In this document: one piece after another, positions 1 to 8,283 of the stretch
Layout of the letters: each line of letters opens with the position of its first letter
How positions within the stretch are numbered: position 1 is the stretch's first letter
Origin: Devosia sp. ZB163
GTDB lineage: Bacteria; Pseudomonadota; Alphaproteobacteria; Rhizobiales; Devosiaceae
Assembly (NCBI RefSeq): GCF_028613635.1
Contig: NZ_JAQRMY010000005.1
Span: 154,016-218,015, forward strand
Length of the DNA: 64,000 nt
Direction: 5' to 3'
Made by a program: the position numbers and the translations under genes
Notes under the pieces: generated by a model
Database searches by the model: none
What the model was told of the DNA's origin: nothing
What the model saw: the letters and a program-made list of their open reading frames with translations, nothing else

Positions 1-1
1 C

Positions 2-430
2 TCGCAGCGCCATCGCGGTACGGCAGCACAGCCGGGTCTCGTCTTCGGACTCATGCCGGGGGGCTCATGCCGGGGCGTGGCCTTCGAGGTGGAAAGCAAG
101 CGCTGGGACGAGGTTCACGCCTATCTCAGCGAGCGTGAGATGGACCACGGTGTCTACAAAGAGGCCTTCCGCCCCATGCTGGTCGACGGCCAAGTCGTCT
201 CGGGCCTCGCCTTCGTCGCCGATACCCGCCATGTCCAGTATGCCGGCAAGCTCGCCATTGCCGAGCAGGTCCGGCTCGTGAGGTCAGGGGTCGGCGAATC
301 CGGCCCCAATCCCGAATACGTGCTGGAAACCGCCCGCAGGCTGGCAGAACTGGGCATCCGCGACCGCTATCTCGACGAGGTGGTAACGGCGCTACACGGC
401 GTCGACATCCCGGTGGTGGCTTCGGCCTAG
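2..430 (+). CDS. Gamma-glutamylcyclotransferase, ChaC family (5' end outside window)
   Basis: C-terminal 142 codons of a ChaC-like glutathione-degrading gamma-glutamylcyclotransferase. The frame is open from base 2 and reads through a ChaC signature (PGLVFGLMPGGSCRGVAF), so the ATG at 53 is internal and the true start lies upstream of the window. The rest (FAPDTRHVQYAG-like strand, then an ELGIRDRYLDEV helix) matches the C-terminal half of the family. The enzyme cleaves glutathione to 5-oxoproline and Cys-Gly in the cytosol. The gene converges on the next gene with a 4-base overlap of their 3' ends. A second, full-length ChaC lies at 7408-8136. Confidence 0.85.
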   Translation, partial: SQRHRGTAAQPGLVFGLMPGGSCRGVAFEVESKRWDEVHAYLSEREMDHGVYKEAFRPMLVDGQVVSGLAFVADTRHVQYAGKLAIAEQVRLVRSGVGESGPNPEYVLETARRLAELGIRDRYLDEVVTALHGVDIPVVASA

Positions 431-771
431 GCCGCGCTCAATCCCAGAATCGGCTCGGCCCCCTCGAGGTCCCACACCACGGTCAGGCGCTCGATGGCGT
501 CCGTGCTGGTTTCGACGTGGAAGACACGGTCGGCGCAATCCATGGCGAGGCGGAAGCGGGCGCGGCTCACGGCATCCTCGACGAGGTCGGCGGCGCCACC
601 GGCCCACAGCACGTGCGGACCAAGCGCGATGAGGTAAAGTTCGTCGCCGGCGAAGCGGAAGTCCTCGAGCCGCAGCGGCTCAAGCGCGTAGTAGCGGCCA
701 GAGCGGCCGCGCCAGTTCACCGGATGCGCCATCGCATGTTGCAGCAGCGTACGATCAAGTGTCGGCACCAT
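427..771 (-). CDS. Hypothetical protein behind a LexA-type promoter
   Basis: A 114-residue cytosolic protein with no family I recognise. It has mixed alpha/beta character, with Arg and Asp/Glu rich segments and no signal peptide or membrane segment. The ATG at 771 is chosen because a GAGGGAG Shine-Dalgarno lies just upstream and because a complete promoter with an SOS box sits at 803-837. An upstream in-frame ATG at 837 would put that promoter inside the gene, so it is rejected. The promoter implies induction by DNA damage. No known SOS function (imuA, imuB, dinB, tag) is evident in the sequence. Confidence 0.7.
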   Translation of the reverse strand: MVPTLDRTLLQHAMAHPVNWRGRSGRYYALEPLRLEDFRFAGDELYLIALGPHVLWAGGAADLVEDAVSRARFRLAMDCADRVFHVETSTDAIERLTVVWDLEGAEPILGLSAA

Positions 772-802
772 GCCCCGGCTCCCTCGGTTCCCCAGTCGAA
801 GG

Positions 803-837
803 GAACAAAAGTAGAACAAACTTGAGACAAATGTCAA
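803..837 (-). promoter_or_regulatory. SOS (LexA) box overlapping a sigma70-like promoter
   Basis: On the minus strand, TTGACA (832-837) and CTACTT (809-814) are separated by 17 bases. The direct repeat GTTC-N7-GTTC (803-817) overlaps the -10. GTTC-N7-GTTC is the established LexA operator of alphaproteobacteria. The box ends about 32 bases before the ATG at 771. Confidence 0.75.
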
Positions 838-886
838 GCCCCGCCAAGGCTGACAACTACAGCTATGGGCTGCGTCGCCTGCCCCG

Positions 887-1711
887 TCAAGATATAGTGG
901 GCTTGACCGCCGCGGGGGCTATCCCCTGTGCCAACTTATCGAGCTTTTCGCGCAGGGCGGGGTCGATCGGGCGTTTGAGCCCTTCCTCATACGCCGAGAG
1001 GATCAGCCGGTTGGTTTCGCCCTCGATCGCCGTGATGAGCCGGGCGCGGAACTCTTCCGTCGGCAGACCGGGCGGAATTGCCGGCAGGAAGCGGGCCCGG
1101 GCCGTACCGCGCCACAGCAGCAGGCTGTTGCGCCCCCAGAAGAGACCGGAGTTCAGCGCCACCGGCACGACCGGCACGTTCAGCGCCTCGTATAGACGGA
1201 CAACGCCGTAGCGGTAGTCATGCGGTTCGAGCGGGGCTTTCCGCGTCCCCTCGGGGAAGATGATGATGCGGGCGCCACCGGCGGCGGCCTTTCGGGCATC
1301 CTCGAGCATCATGGGAATGGCATCGCCACCGCGCGAACGGTCGACGCGGATGGTATCGAAAGCCATCGCCGCCTTGCCGAAGAAGGGAATGTCCATCAGC
1401 TCCTTCTTGGCGATGAAGGCCGGCCGCTCAGCCCCCGGCAGCAGGGCGAAGATGTCCCAGTCGCTCATGTGCTTGGAAGCAATGATGCAGGGGTCGGCCG
1501 GAATGTTCTCTTCGCCCGCAACGTCGGTTCTGATGCCGGCGAGCCAGCGCAGCGCGAAGAGGTTCGAATGGATCCAGTAGAGTGCGATGGCCCAGCCGAA
1601 CTTCGTCCGCCCGCGCAGCACGGCGCTCAGGCCCACGATGATCGCCAGCGGCACCGTCTGCAGGTAGAAAAAGGCATAGAAAAGCAGCGAGCGGATCGCC
1701 TGGCCGATCAA
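887..1711 (-). CDS. plsC: 1-acyl-sn-glycerol-3-phosphate acyltransferase (PlsC family)
   Basis: Membrane-associated acyltransferase of phosphatidic acid synthesis, 274 residues. An N-terminal hydrophobic segment (about 7-30) precedes the acyltransferase block I HMSDWD (H81 and D86, the HX4D catalytic pair). Block III is FPEGTR (152-157). I place the start at the TTG at 1711, which has GGGGAGGA 8 bases upstream; the frame extends further only as antisense-like sequence inside ftsX. It lies 62 bases downstream of ftsX in the same direction, so co-transcription with ftsEX is likely. Confidence 0.9.
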   Translation of the reverse strand: MIGQAIRSLLFYAFFYLQTVPLAIIVGLSAVLRGRTKFGWAIALYWIHSNLFALRWLAGIRTDVAGEENIPADPCIIASKHMSDWDIFALLPGAERPAFIAKKELMDIPFFGKAAMAFDTIRVDRSRGGDAIPMMLEDARKAAAGGARIIIFPEGTRKAPLEPHDYRYGVVRLYEALNVPVVPVALNSGLFWGRNSLLLWRGTARARFLPAIPPGLPTEEFRARLITAIEGETNRLILSAYEEGLKRPIDPALREKLDKLAQGIAPAAVKPTIS

Positions 1712-1773
1712 TTGAAGTCCTCCCCTTCCGGCCGGCACCGTGCCTGCTTGCGGCGCCGGGGACAATAGGCCCG

Positions 1774-2712
1774 TCAGGACGTCTTCTGCAGGAAGCGTCG
1801 CACAGTCATGCGCGAAGTGATAGCGGTCATAGCGGCGATCACGGGGATGACGGCGAGGATGCCGAACATGCCGTCGATGCCGAGGGCGAAACGGCCGAAG
1901 AGGATGCCAAGCTGCTGACCGGCCTCCTGCGGCACCATCGATCCGGCGGCAAGGCCGACGAGGAAGAAGAAGAGCAGCGCGCCAAGGCCTCCGATGATGC
2001 CGCCCCGGAAGCCGATGGTGAGGAAGCGGCCCTGGAACTCGCCGGCGATGAAGCTGTTGGAGGCGCCGATGAAATGCAGCACGTCGACGATTTCGCGGTT
2101 GGAGGACATGGTGCCGCGCGTCGCGAAGATGATGGCGAGCACCGTCGCAACGACGATCAGGGCCAGTACGAGAAGGCCCGAGGCGACGATGGTGCCGGCC
2201 ATGACGTTGAGCTGCTGACGCCATGCGGCATGGGTATCCAGGCTGGCGCCCTTCACCGACTGCAGGTCACGCTCCAGCTTGGCGATGTCCGCCTCACCGG
2301 GATCAGCCAGTTGCACGACGACGAGGCGGGGGATGTCGATTGCCGACAGGTCGAGCCCGGCGCCGAGCCAGGGCTCGAGCAGTTTCTGGCTCTCTTCGAG
2401 CGTCAGGGCCTGCGCGGAGGCGACGCCGGGCGTTGCTTCGGCCAGCGCTACCGCCGTGCGCAGGTTCGAGTCCATCACCTCGCCCTCCATGGGGCGGATC
2501 TGGATGGTCATCTCGCGGCCGACGTCGGACGACCAGGCAATGGCGGATTTCTGCACCAGCACCACCCCACCAAGGGTCACGCCGGAGAGGAAGGTCATGA
2601 TGGCGATGAGCAGCACCAGGGTGCGTCCGGCGACCGAGCGCTCGGGGACGATCGGGGCGGCGCGCTCGCGGCTATCGAGGCCGGCAAAACGGGGGAGCCT
2701 GAGCTCAATCAC
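1774..2712 (-). CDS. ftsX: Cell division ABC transporter subunit FtsX
   Basis: Integral membrane partner of FtsE in the divisome, which links the cytoplasmic ATPase to periplasmic peptidoglycan hydrolase activators. The 312 residues show the family layout: an N-terminal cytoplasmic arm, TM1 about 29-50, a periplasmic domain about 55-165, then three C-terminal membrane segments (about 168-198, 225-250, 275-300). The GTG start at 2712 overlaps the end of ftsE by 8 bases, consistent with translational coupling. It is followed by plsC. Confidence 0.93.
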   Translation of the reverse strand: MIELRLPRFAGLDSRERAAPIVPERSVAGRTLVLLIAIMTFLSGVTLGGVVLVQKSAIAWSSDVGREMTIQIRPMEGEVMDSNLRTAVALAEATPGVASAQALTLEESQKLLEPWLGAGLDLSAIDIPRLVVVQLADPGEADIAKLERDLQSVKGASLDTHAAWRQQLNVMAGTIVASGLLVLALIVVATVLAIIFATRGTMSSNREIVDVLHFIGASNSFIAGEFQGRFLTIGFRGGIIGGLGALLFFFLVGLAAGSMVPQEAGQQLGILFGRFALGIDGMFGILAVIPVIAAMTAITSRMTVRRFLQKTS

Positions 2713-3364
2713 TGAACACCACCTGGCCCTCGTGGAGGTTCATGCGCGGGAAGGGGAAGTTGTCGAGCAGGGGCAACTCGTGCGTCGCGAGGATGATGGT
2801 CGTTCCCATCTTGTTGAGCTCGGCGAAGAGCCGCACGAGGCGCAGCGACAGCTCGGGGTCGACGTTGCCGGTGGGCTCGTCGGCGAGAAGGATGTCGGGC
2901 CGGCCGATGACGGCACGGGCAATGGCGGCGCGCTGCTTCTCACCGCCCGAGAGAACCGCCGGGTGCGCATCGAGCCGGGAGCCGAGGCCGACCCATTCGA
3001 GCAGCTCGGTGACATTGGCGCGGTAGCTCGATTCCGGCTCGCCCAGGACGCGTAGCGGCAGCGCCACGTTCTCGAAGGTCGTCAGGTGGTCGAGCAGACG
3101 GAACTCCTGGAACACGATGCCGATGTGGCGCCGCATCTGGAGCAGGGCATCCTGGTCGAGTGCCGAGGTATCCTTGCCGAACAGGGTCACGCGGCCGCGT
3201 GTGGGCCGGAGCGAGAGCAGCAGGAGCTTGAGCAGCGACGTCTTTCCGGACCCGGAGGGACCGGTAAGGAAGTGGAAGGTGCCGGGTTCGATGCGGAAGT
3301 TGAGATCGCGCAGGATCTCTGGGCCCTGCCCATAGCGCAGGCCAACATTGGAGAACTCGATCAC
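2705..3364 (-). CDS. ftsE: Cell division ATP-binding protein FtsE
   Basis: ABC ATPase of the FtsEX complex, 219 residues, the usual length. Walker A is GPSGSGKTS (35-43), the signature is LSGGEKQ (138-144) and Walker B is ILLADEP (158-164), followed by the H-loop ATHE. The start is GTG at 3364. Its 3' end overlaps ftsX. A 161-base intergenic space separates it from the divergent zinc-ribbon gene and must hold both promoters. Confidence 0.95.
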   Translation of the reverse strand: MIEFSNVGLRYGQGPEILRDLNFRIEPGTFHFLTGPSGSGKTSLLKLLLLSLRPTRGRVTLFGKDTSALDQDALLQMRRHIGIVFQEFRLLDHLTTFENVALPLRVLGEPESSYRANVTELLEWVGLGSRLDAHPAVLSGGEKQRAAIARAVIGRPDILLADEPTGNVDPELSLRLVRLFAELNKMGTTIILATHELPLLDNFPFPRMNLHEGQVVFSD

Positions 3365-3525
3365 CGGGCCTATCCGCTCCGAATCAATTGCAGGGCATCA
3401 TAACAGCGGTCCCCCGCGTCAACGGGCGTTCTCACCGACAATTCAGCCCAAATCTTGGTCGCGGGCAGCGGAATATGATGGCGCCGGTTTGAGGAAACTT
3501 AACGCCCTCCGCCTAGGTTCGAATC

Positions 3526-4476
3526 ATGCGTTCGCCTCAGCAAAAAACAGTTGTCATCGCCTGCCCGCATTGCGGCACGCGCTATCAGCTGCCGCCCGAT
3601 ACGCTAGGGGCGAGCGGGCGCAAGGTGAGCTGCGCGCATTGCGGCCAGTCGTGGCTCGCCGAGGCGCAAACCCCGCCCCCAGAGGATCGGCTGTTCACGC
3701 CTGGCGAGGAAGAGGTGCTCGATCGCGAGTTCACCGCGCTCCAGCAGCGGGCAGGGCTGGCCGGGGTGCCGGATCCACTGCAGCAGTTGACATCGCAGGA
3801 AGCGCCGCCACCACCCGAAGTGGTCAAGTCCATTGCCGAAATCCGGGCGGCGATCGCGCCGCGAGCGGCCATGGAGCCCGAGACCGAAGCGCCTGAACCT
3901 GTTTCCGACAAGGCAGCCAGGGGCCGGATCGAGAAGCGCCAGCGCGCCGTCGGCGCTGCCCTCCCGGCAGCACGACTCATCCGCGCCGTTCGGCTGGCCT
4001 CGGTGGTGCTGCTCGTGAGTGTGCTCGGTGCCGGATATGTGTTCCGTACCGAGATCGTGCGCCTCATTCCTGACATGGCTGGCGTTTACTCGGCGCTCGG
4101 CCTCGGTGTGAACGTCGTCGGCCTAGAGTTCAGCGACGTGTCTACCGTCGTCACCCGACGTGGCGAGGACAGCGTGTTGAGCGTCATAGCCAAGATACGG
4201 CCGGTTGAAGCCCGCCGAGTCGTCGTGCCCCCCGTTGTCGTGACTTTGCTCGATGATCGCGGTGCACAGGTTTACCAGTGGAGCGTGATGCCTGCTGCCG
4301 GCGATGTTGCGCCGGGCGAAGCGCTCGACTTCACCGCCGAACTCGCCTCGCTGCCCGCTGCAGCGACCCAACTGCGGCTCGGCTTTGCCGACAGCGCGGT
4401 CCGCACGCAGGCCGCCAACACGGCGGCCGCAACACCATTGCCCGAACACGAACCTATTCAGAAGAGCGATCACTGA
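3526..4476 (+). CDS. MJ0042-type zinc-ribbon membrane protein
   Basis: A 316-residue protein. It has an N-terminal CxxC-x19-CxxC zinc ribbon (C13, C16, C36, C39) of the MJ0042 finger family, then a long Pro/Glu-rich linker, one membrane segment at about 157-172, and a C-terminal beta-rich domain resembling DUF3426. The topology would place the finger in the cytosol and the beta domain in the periplasm. The molecular role is unknown. Its stop overlaps the start of the CpdR-like gene by one base (TGATG), so the two are translationally coupled. It is divergent from ftsE. Confidence 0.85.
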   Translation: MRSPQQKTVVIACPHCGTRYQLPPDTLGASGRKVSCAHCGQSWLAEAQTPPPEDRLFTPGEEEVLDREFTALQQRAGLAGVPDPLQQLTSQEAPPPPEVVKSIAEIRAAIAPRAAMEPETEAPEPVSDKAARGRIEKRQRAVGAALPAARLIRAVRLASVVLLVSVLGAGYVFRTEIVRLIPDMAGVYSALGLGVNVVGLEFSDVSTVVTRRGEDSVLSVIAKIRPVEARRVVVPPVVVTLLDDRGAQVYQWSVMPAAGDVAPGEALDFTAELASLPAAATQLRLGFADSAVRTQAANTAAATPLPEHEPIQKSDH

Positions 4477-4886
4477 TGGCCAGGATCCTGCTTGCCGAAG
4501 ATGATGACGGCGTGCGCGCCTTTGTTTCCCGCGCGCTCCAGCATGTGGGGCACGAGGTGGTGGAGGCCGAAGACGGCGGTCTCGCCTCCGAGATCATGAC
4601 TGAGGAGGACGGCCGCTTCGACCTGCTGCTGTCCGACATCAAGATGCCCGTGATGGACGGCATTGCGCTCGCGCTCAACGTCGCGGCGGGATGGCCGAAC
4701 CTTACGATCGTGCTGATGACCGGCTTTGCCGACCAGCGCGAGCGGGCTCATGGCCTCGACCAGCTGATCTACGACGTGATCCCCAAGCCCTTCTCGCTGC
4801 AGCAGGTGCTTGAAAAGGTCGATGACGCGCTCAATGGTCGCCCGGCCGAAATCGTCTCGCTGGCCCGGCAGGCGATGGCCGGCTAG
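4476..4886 (+). CDS. cpdR: CpdR-like single-domain response regulator
   Basis: A 136-residue stand-alone receiver domain. The acidic cluster is E8-D9-D10-D11, the phospho-acceptor is D54 in LSDIKMP, T82 is the switch residue, and K104 lies in PKPF. The opening MARILLAEDDD is characteristic of CpdR, which when unphosphorylated directs ClpXP to degrade cell-cycle regulators in Caulobacter and rhizobia. Starting at 4476 gives a one-base overlap with the zinc-ribbon gene. The tail beyond the receiver is short and Ala-rich. CpdR identity is from sequence resemblance and context; another single-domain receiver is possible. Confidence 0.8.
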   Translation: MARILLAEDDDGVRAFVSRALQHVGHEVVEAEDGGLASEIMTEEDGRFDLLLSDIKMPVMDGIALALNVAAGWPNLTIVLMTGFADQRERAHGLDQLIYDVIPKPFSLQQVLEKVDDALNGRPAEIVSLARQAMAG

Positions 4887-5989
4887 TCGGACCGCACGTC
4901 CAGCACTCGTACATCGTAGCTCTCCGCAGCTTCCTCCATGAAACGGAGGAAGAGTGCGCCTTCACGCTCGATGTCGGCGATATCGGCCTTGCGCAGGCGG
5001 TGGTAGGGCTCGACCGCGAGGATTGCCGCGCCCTTTTTCCTGTCGATGCTCCACCCGGCGGCGATGACGCCGTCGACGAGTACGGCCGGCCTGAAGTCGG
5101 CGAACAGGTTGATGCGCGTCTCGTCGTCCTTGGCGAGCATGCGGCGGCGGTTGTCGTAGCCGAGATAGACATTGTCGTAGAGCGGCAGGAAGCGGACAGG
5201 GGCCGGGGTGTCGGCATCCGGCCGCGGTGCGTCTGGCAGATCGAAGTGCTCGCGGCCGTCGGGGGCGGTGAAGGTGACGAGCTCGGTACGCAGCGCCTCG
5301 AGCGCCTCGCCGAGTCTCGAAAGCCGCGACCAAGTCTGCATGTCGGCGACACTGGCTGGCCCGTAGGCGGCGAGATAGCGGCGGGCCAGGGTTTCGCGGG
5401 CGATCGGGCGCTCGTAGGGGGCGGGTAGCCAGTTGCCGATGCGGGTGATCACTGGCGAATGGCCGGAGCCCCAGATGCGGGTCGGCGGGATCTGGATCAG
5501 CGTGTCGGTAGACTGCAGCAGCATGGTCATGGCCAATGGCTCGCCCTCGGGGAAGCGCTCGGAGAGGCGCTTGCCGAGTTGCCCGGCGGTCATCGGCCCG
5601 ACGTCGAGCAGTTCACGCGCCAGCGCCAGCACGGCCGCTTCGTCATTGCCGCCGAATCGCTTCCTGAAATTGCTGAGCCAGAAGGAGCGCAGGAACGGCT
5701 GCATCTGTTCGCGGATGCCGATCAGATCGTCGGCGGTATGAAGGTGGAGCGTGCCGCGCATCGTCGTGGCGCGGGCGAGGGTGCGATCGACGATCAGCGC
5801 AGTCAGTGCCTCATGGGTGAAACCGGCGAGGCGCGACCAGAGGCCGATATAGGGGTCATGGGTCTGCTGCGCCTGGAGGCCGAGCAGCCATTCCACCGTC
5901 GCGACGATGTCCTTGTCGCTCCGCTCGAGCAGCATCTGGCGGGCCAGCGTCGCGCGGTTGAGCTGGCGGTCGGTCAGGGTCTCGGGCAT
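4883..5989 (-). CDS. Winged-helix DNA-binding protein, AlkZ/YcaQ-like (PF06224)
   Basis: A 368-residue member of the HTH_42 family, which includes the AlkZ and YcaQ DNA glycosylases that unhook alkylation crosslinks. An LGLQAQQ motif at 36-42 carries the Q-x-Q pair (Q39, Q41) associated with catalysis in that family. Multiple winged-helix units are expected along the length. The start at ATG 5989 is chosen for the GGAG seven bases upstream. Its stop overlaps the convergent cpdR stop. Glycosylase activity is an inference; some family members are uncharacterised. Confidence 0.8.
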   Translation of the reverse strand: MPETLTDRQLNRATLARQMLLERSDKDIVATVEWLLGLQAQQTHDPYIGLWSRLAGFTHEALTALIVDRTLARATTMRGTLHLHTADDLIGIREQMQPFLRSFWLSNFRKRFGGNDEAAVLALARELLDVGPMTAGQLGKRLSERFPEGEPLAMTMLLQSTDTLIQIPPTRIWGSGHSPVITRIGNWLPAPYERPIARETLARRYLAAYGPASVADMQTWSRLSRLGEALEALRTELVTFTAPDGREHFDLPDAPRPDADTPAPVRFLPLYDNVYLGYDNRRRMLAKDDETRINLFADFRPAVLVDGVIAAGWSIDRKKGAAILAVEPYHRLRKADIADIEREGALFLRFMEEAAESYDVRVLDVRSD

Positions 5990-6064
5990 GGCGCGACTCC
6001 GTCGTGGCACTGGCCAAGACTAGAGCGCTGACGCTGACAGGGTTTGTCAGCAGTGCAAAGGCGA

Positions 6065-7321
6065 TCAGACCCAGTCGGGGACGCTGTCGAGCGCGATCAG
6101 TTCCTCGATCGACTTGCGCGGGCGGATGACGTGCCACTTCCTGCCGTCCACCAGCACCTCGGGCACCAGCGGACGCGAGTTGTAGGTCGAGGCCATGACT
6201 GCGCCATAGGCGCCGGCGGACATCACGGCCAGGAGATCGCCTTCCTTGACGCCTTCCATGCGGCGGTCCTGGGCGATGAAGTCGCCCGTCTCGCAGACCG
6301 GGCCGACTACGTCGGCGACGATCTGCGGCAGGTTGGAGTGCACCACCGGCTGGATGTCGTGGTGCGCCTCGTAGAGGGTGGGGCGGATCAGGTCGTTCAT
6401 CGCCGCATCGACGATGACGAAGGTCTTGCCACCTTCCTTCACGTACTCGACCTTGGTGACGAGGATGCCGGCATTGCCGACGATCAGCCGGCCGGGCTCC
6501 AGCACCAGCGAGACGCCCAGCGGGCCGATGTGCTTGCGGACGATCTCGGCGTAGGCGGGTGGTGCGGGCGGGGCGTCTTCATCGTGGTGGTAGGGGATGC
6601 CGAGGCCGCCGCCGACATCGGCATGGCGGATATCGTGCCCGGCGGCCTTGAGGTCACGCACCAGTTCGGCGAGCAGCGCGAAGGCATTGTCGAACGGCGT
6701 CATATCGGTGATCTGGCTGCCGATATGCATGTCGACGCCGACGGCGCGGACGCCGGGGAGCGACGCGATGCGGGCATAGACCTCGCGGGCGCGGGCGAAC
6801 GGGATGCCGAACTTGTTCTCGGCCTTGCCGGTCGAGATCTTCTTGTGCGTGCCGGCATCGACATCCGGGTTGATGCGCACCGACACCGGCGCGGTCATCC
6901 CCATCGACACAGCGACATCGCTCAGCCGCTCGAGCTCGGGCTCGCTCTCGAGGTTGAAGCACTTGATGCCGACTTCGAGGGCGCGGCGCATCTCGGCGAA
7001 GGTCTTGCCGACACCGGAAAAGACGATGCGGTTGGCGGGGACGCCCGCCGCGATAGCGCGTTCGAGCTCGCCACCTGAAACCACGTCGGCGCCGGCGCCT
7101 TCGCTGGCGATGAGCTTGATCACCGCCTGGTTGGAGTTGGCCTTCATGGCGTAGGCGACCAGCGTGTCGATGCCCTTGAAGGCGTCGCGCATCATCTGCA
7201 CGTGGCGGCGCAGCGTCGCGGCAGAGTAGACGTAGAAGGGCGTGCCCACCTTGCCGGCGAGTTCGGTCAGGTCGACATCCTCGGCAAACAGCCGGTCGCC
7301 GCGATACTGGAAATGATGCAC
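6065..7321 (-). CDS. lysA: Diaminopimelate decarboxylase
   Basis: Last enzyme of lysine synthesis: meso-diaminopimelate to L-lysine and CO2, PLP-dependent, cytosolic. The 418 residues have the fold-III (alanine-racemase-like) barrel, with the PLP lysine K60 in YAMKANSN and the substrate-binding CETGDFIAQ motif in the C-terminal beta domain. A GTG at 7321 is preferred (giving MHHFQYR, typical of the family) over the in-frame TTG one codon earlier, because AGGA sits at a proper distance. In related genomes lysA lies close to argH; here a chaC gene intervenes. Confidence 0.95.
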   Translation of the reverse strand: MHHFQYRGDRLFAEDVDLTELAGKVGTPFYVYSAATLRRHVQMMRDAFKGIDTLVAYAMKANSNQAVIKLIASEGAGADVVSGGELERAIAAGVPANRIVFSGVGKTFAEMRRALEVGIKCFNLESEPELERLSDVAVSMGMTAPVSVRINPDVDAGTHKKISTGKAENKFGIPFARAREVYARIASLPGVRAVGVDMHIGSQITDMTPFDNAFALLAELVRDLKAAGHDIRHADVGGGLGIPYHHDEDAPPAPPAYAEIVRKHIGPLGVSLVLEPGRLIVGNAGILVTKVEYVKEGGKTFVIVDAAMNDLIRPTLYEAHHDIQPVVHSNLPQIVADVVGPVCETGDFIAQDRRMEGVKEGDLLAVMSAGAYGAVMASTYNSRPLVPEVLVDGRKWHVIRPRKSIEELIALDSVPDWV

Positions 7322-7407
7322 CAAGGTCCTGGGCCCCTACGAAATCCGGGCGGAAGCTCTAGGCGAAAGGGCGACAAAACGGAAGTCAGACTTCTCGATG
7401 GTGCCGA

Positions 7408-8136
7408 TCAAGAAGGGCGATGGGGTGCGCCGGCGGGTGCCGGCCAGTGGTGGTCAATGCGTTCGGCGATCAGCCGCTGCAGGGCCCAGAGGTTGCGGTC
7501 GTGGATGCCGTATTCCTCAAGCTTCTGCACAGTCGATAGCACATACTCGGCCATCGAGCCTTTCCAGCCATGGGCCTGTGCCAGCCGGTCGGCTCGCTCC
7601 GCCAGGGTAAGGCCGCCGACATAGCGCGTGCTGTTGCGGTTGATAGCAAACGCCAGCGCGGTGAGCGGTCCCTCGGCAGTCGTTACCTTGATCCAGCGGC
7701 CGGGGAAGGCGTTCGGCACCATGCTCATTTCGCGGCGGACCAGCTTGTCCATGTTGGCCTTGATGGTCCCGGCCGGGATGCGGTAGGCAACGCTGCGGCA
7801 GCTGCCGCCTCGATCTAGGCACATCATCAGGCCCGGCTGTTTGGGATTGCCGCGCCAGCGCTGGTCGAACAGGCAGAAGCTGCGGTGCCAGCCGCTGGCG
7901 ACGGCGATGCGCTGCTGGTCGAACTCGGTGGCTGGGTTCCAGATCAACGAACTCAGCGCGAAGATCCAGAACTCGCCTTCCGGCGCAGTGTCGATGATGC
8001 GCGCGACTTCCGCATCGTAGTCGGCTTCGGTCGCCGGGCGAATACCCGGGTAGGTCGGCTGGCCCGGATCCTCGATCACCGGGATGCGGGCGACGTGGTC
8101 GGCGGTGAGGTGGAGGGTGCGAGGACGAGCGGGCAC
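7408..8136 (-). CDS. Gamma-glutamylcyclotransferase, ChaC family
   Basis: Full-length ChaC-type enzyme (242 residues) that degrades glutathione to 5-oxoproline and Cys-Gly. It shows the N-terminal FALSSLIWNP strand and loop (family YGSLIW), the DRGGSCRSVAYRI motif, and a C-terminal helix pair. The family catalytic glutamate probably lies in RREMSMV. GTG start at 8136. Its Shine-Dalgarno AGGAGAG is the inward end of the palindromic element at 8141-8272. It is paralogous to the truncated gene at the window start. Confidence 0.9.
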   Translation of the reverse strand: MPARPRTLHLTADHVARIPVIEDPGQPTYPGIRPATEADYDAEVARIIDTAPEGEFWIFALSSLIWNPATEFDQQRIAVASGWHRSFCLFDQRWRGNPKQPGLMMCLDRGGSCRSVAYRIPAGTIKANMDKLVRREMSMVPNAFPGRWIKVTTAEGPLTALAFAINRNSTRYVGGLTLAERADRLAQAHGWKGSMAEYVLSTVQKLEEYGIHDRNLWALQRLIAERIDHHWPAPAGAPHRPS

Positions 8137-8140
8137 TGAA

Positions 8141-8272
8141 CTCTCCTGTTGATCCTCCCCTGCGCAGCGGGGGAGGGGGACCAGCGAAGCTGGTGGAGGG
8201 GGCGAGGCTGGACTCGGTGCGTGTAGGTGCCCCTCTACCGCCTTCGGCGGTCACCCTCCCCCGTCAGGAGAG
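8141..8272. repeat. 132-bp palindromic mobile-like element with 8-bp terminal inverted repeats
   Basis: The ends are CTCTCCTG (8141-8148) and CAGGAGAG (8265-8272), perfect inverted repeats. Inside are nested hairpins: CTCCCC/GGGGGAG, ACCAGC-GAA-GCTGGT and ACCGCC-TTC-GGCGGT. No coding capacity. The composition (runs of G5-6) differs from its neighbours. It fills the space between argH and chaC and resembles small non-autonomous dispersed repeats of rhizobia. A related C-rich arm is cut by the end of the window near 63965. Confidence 0.65.
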
Positions 8273-8283
8273 GCCGGTGAACG

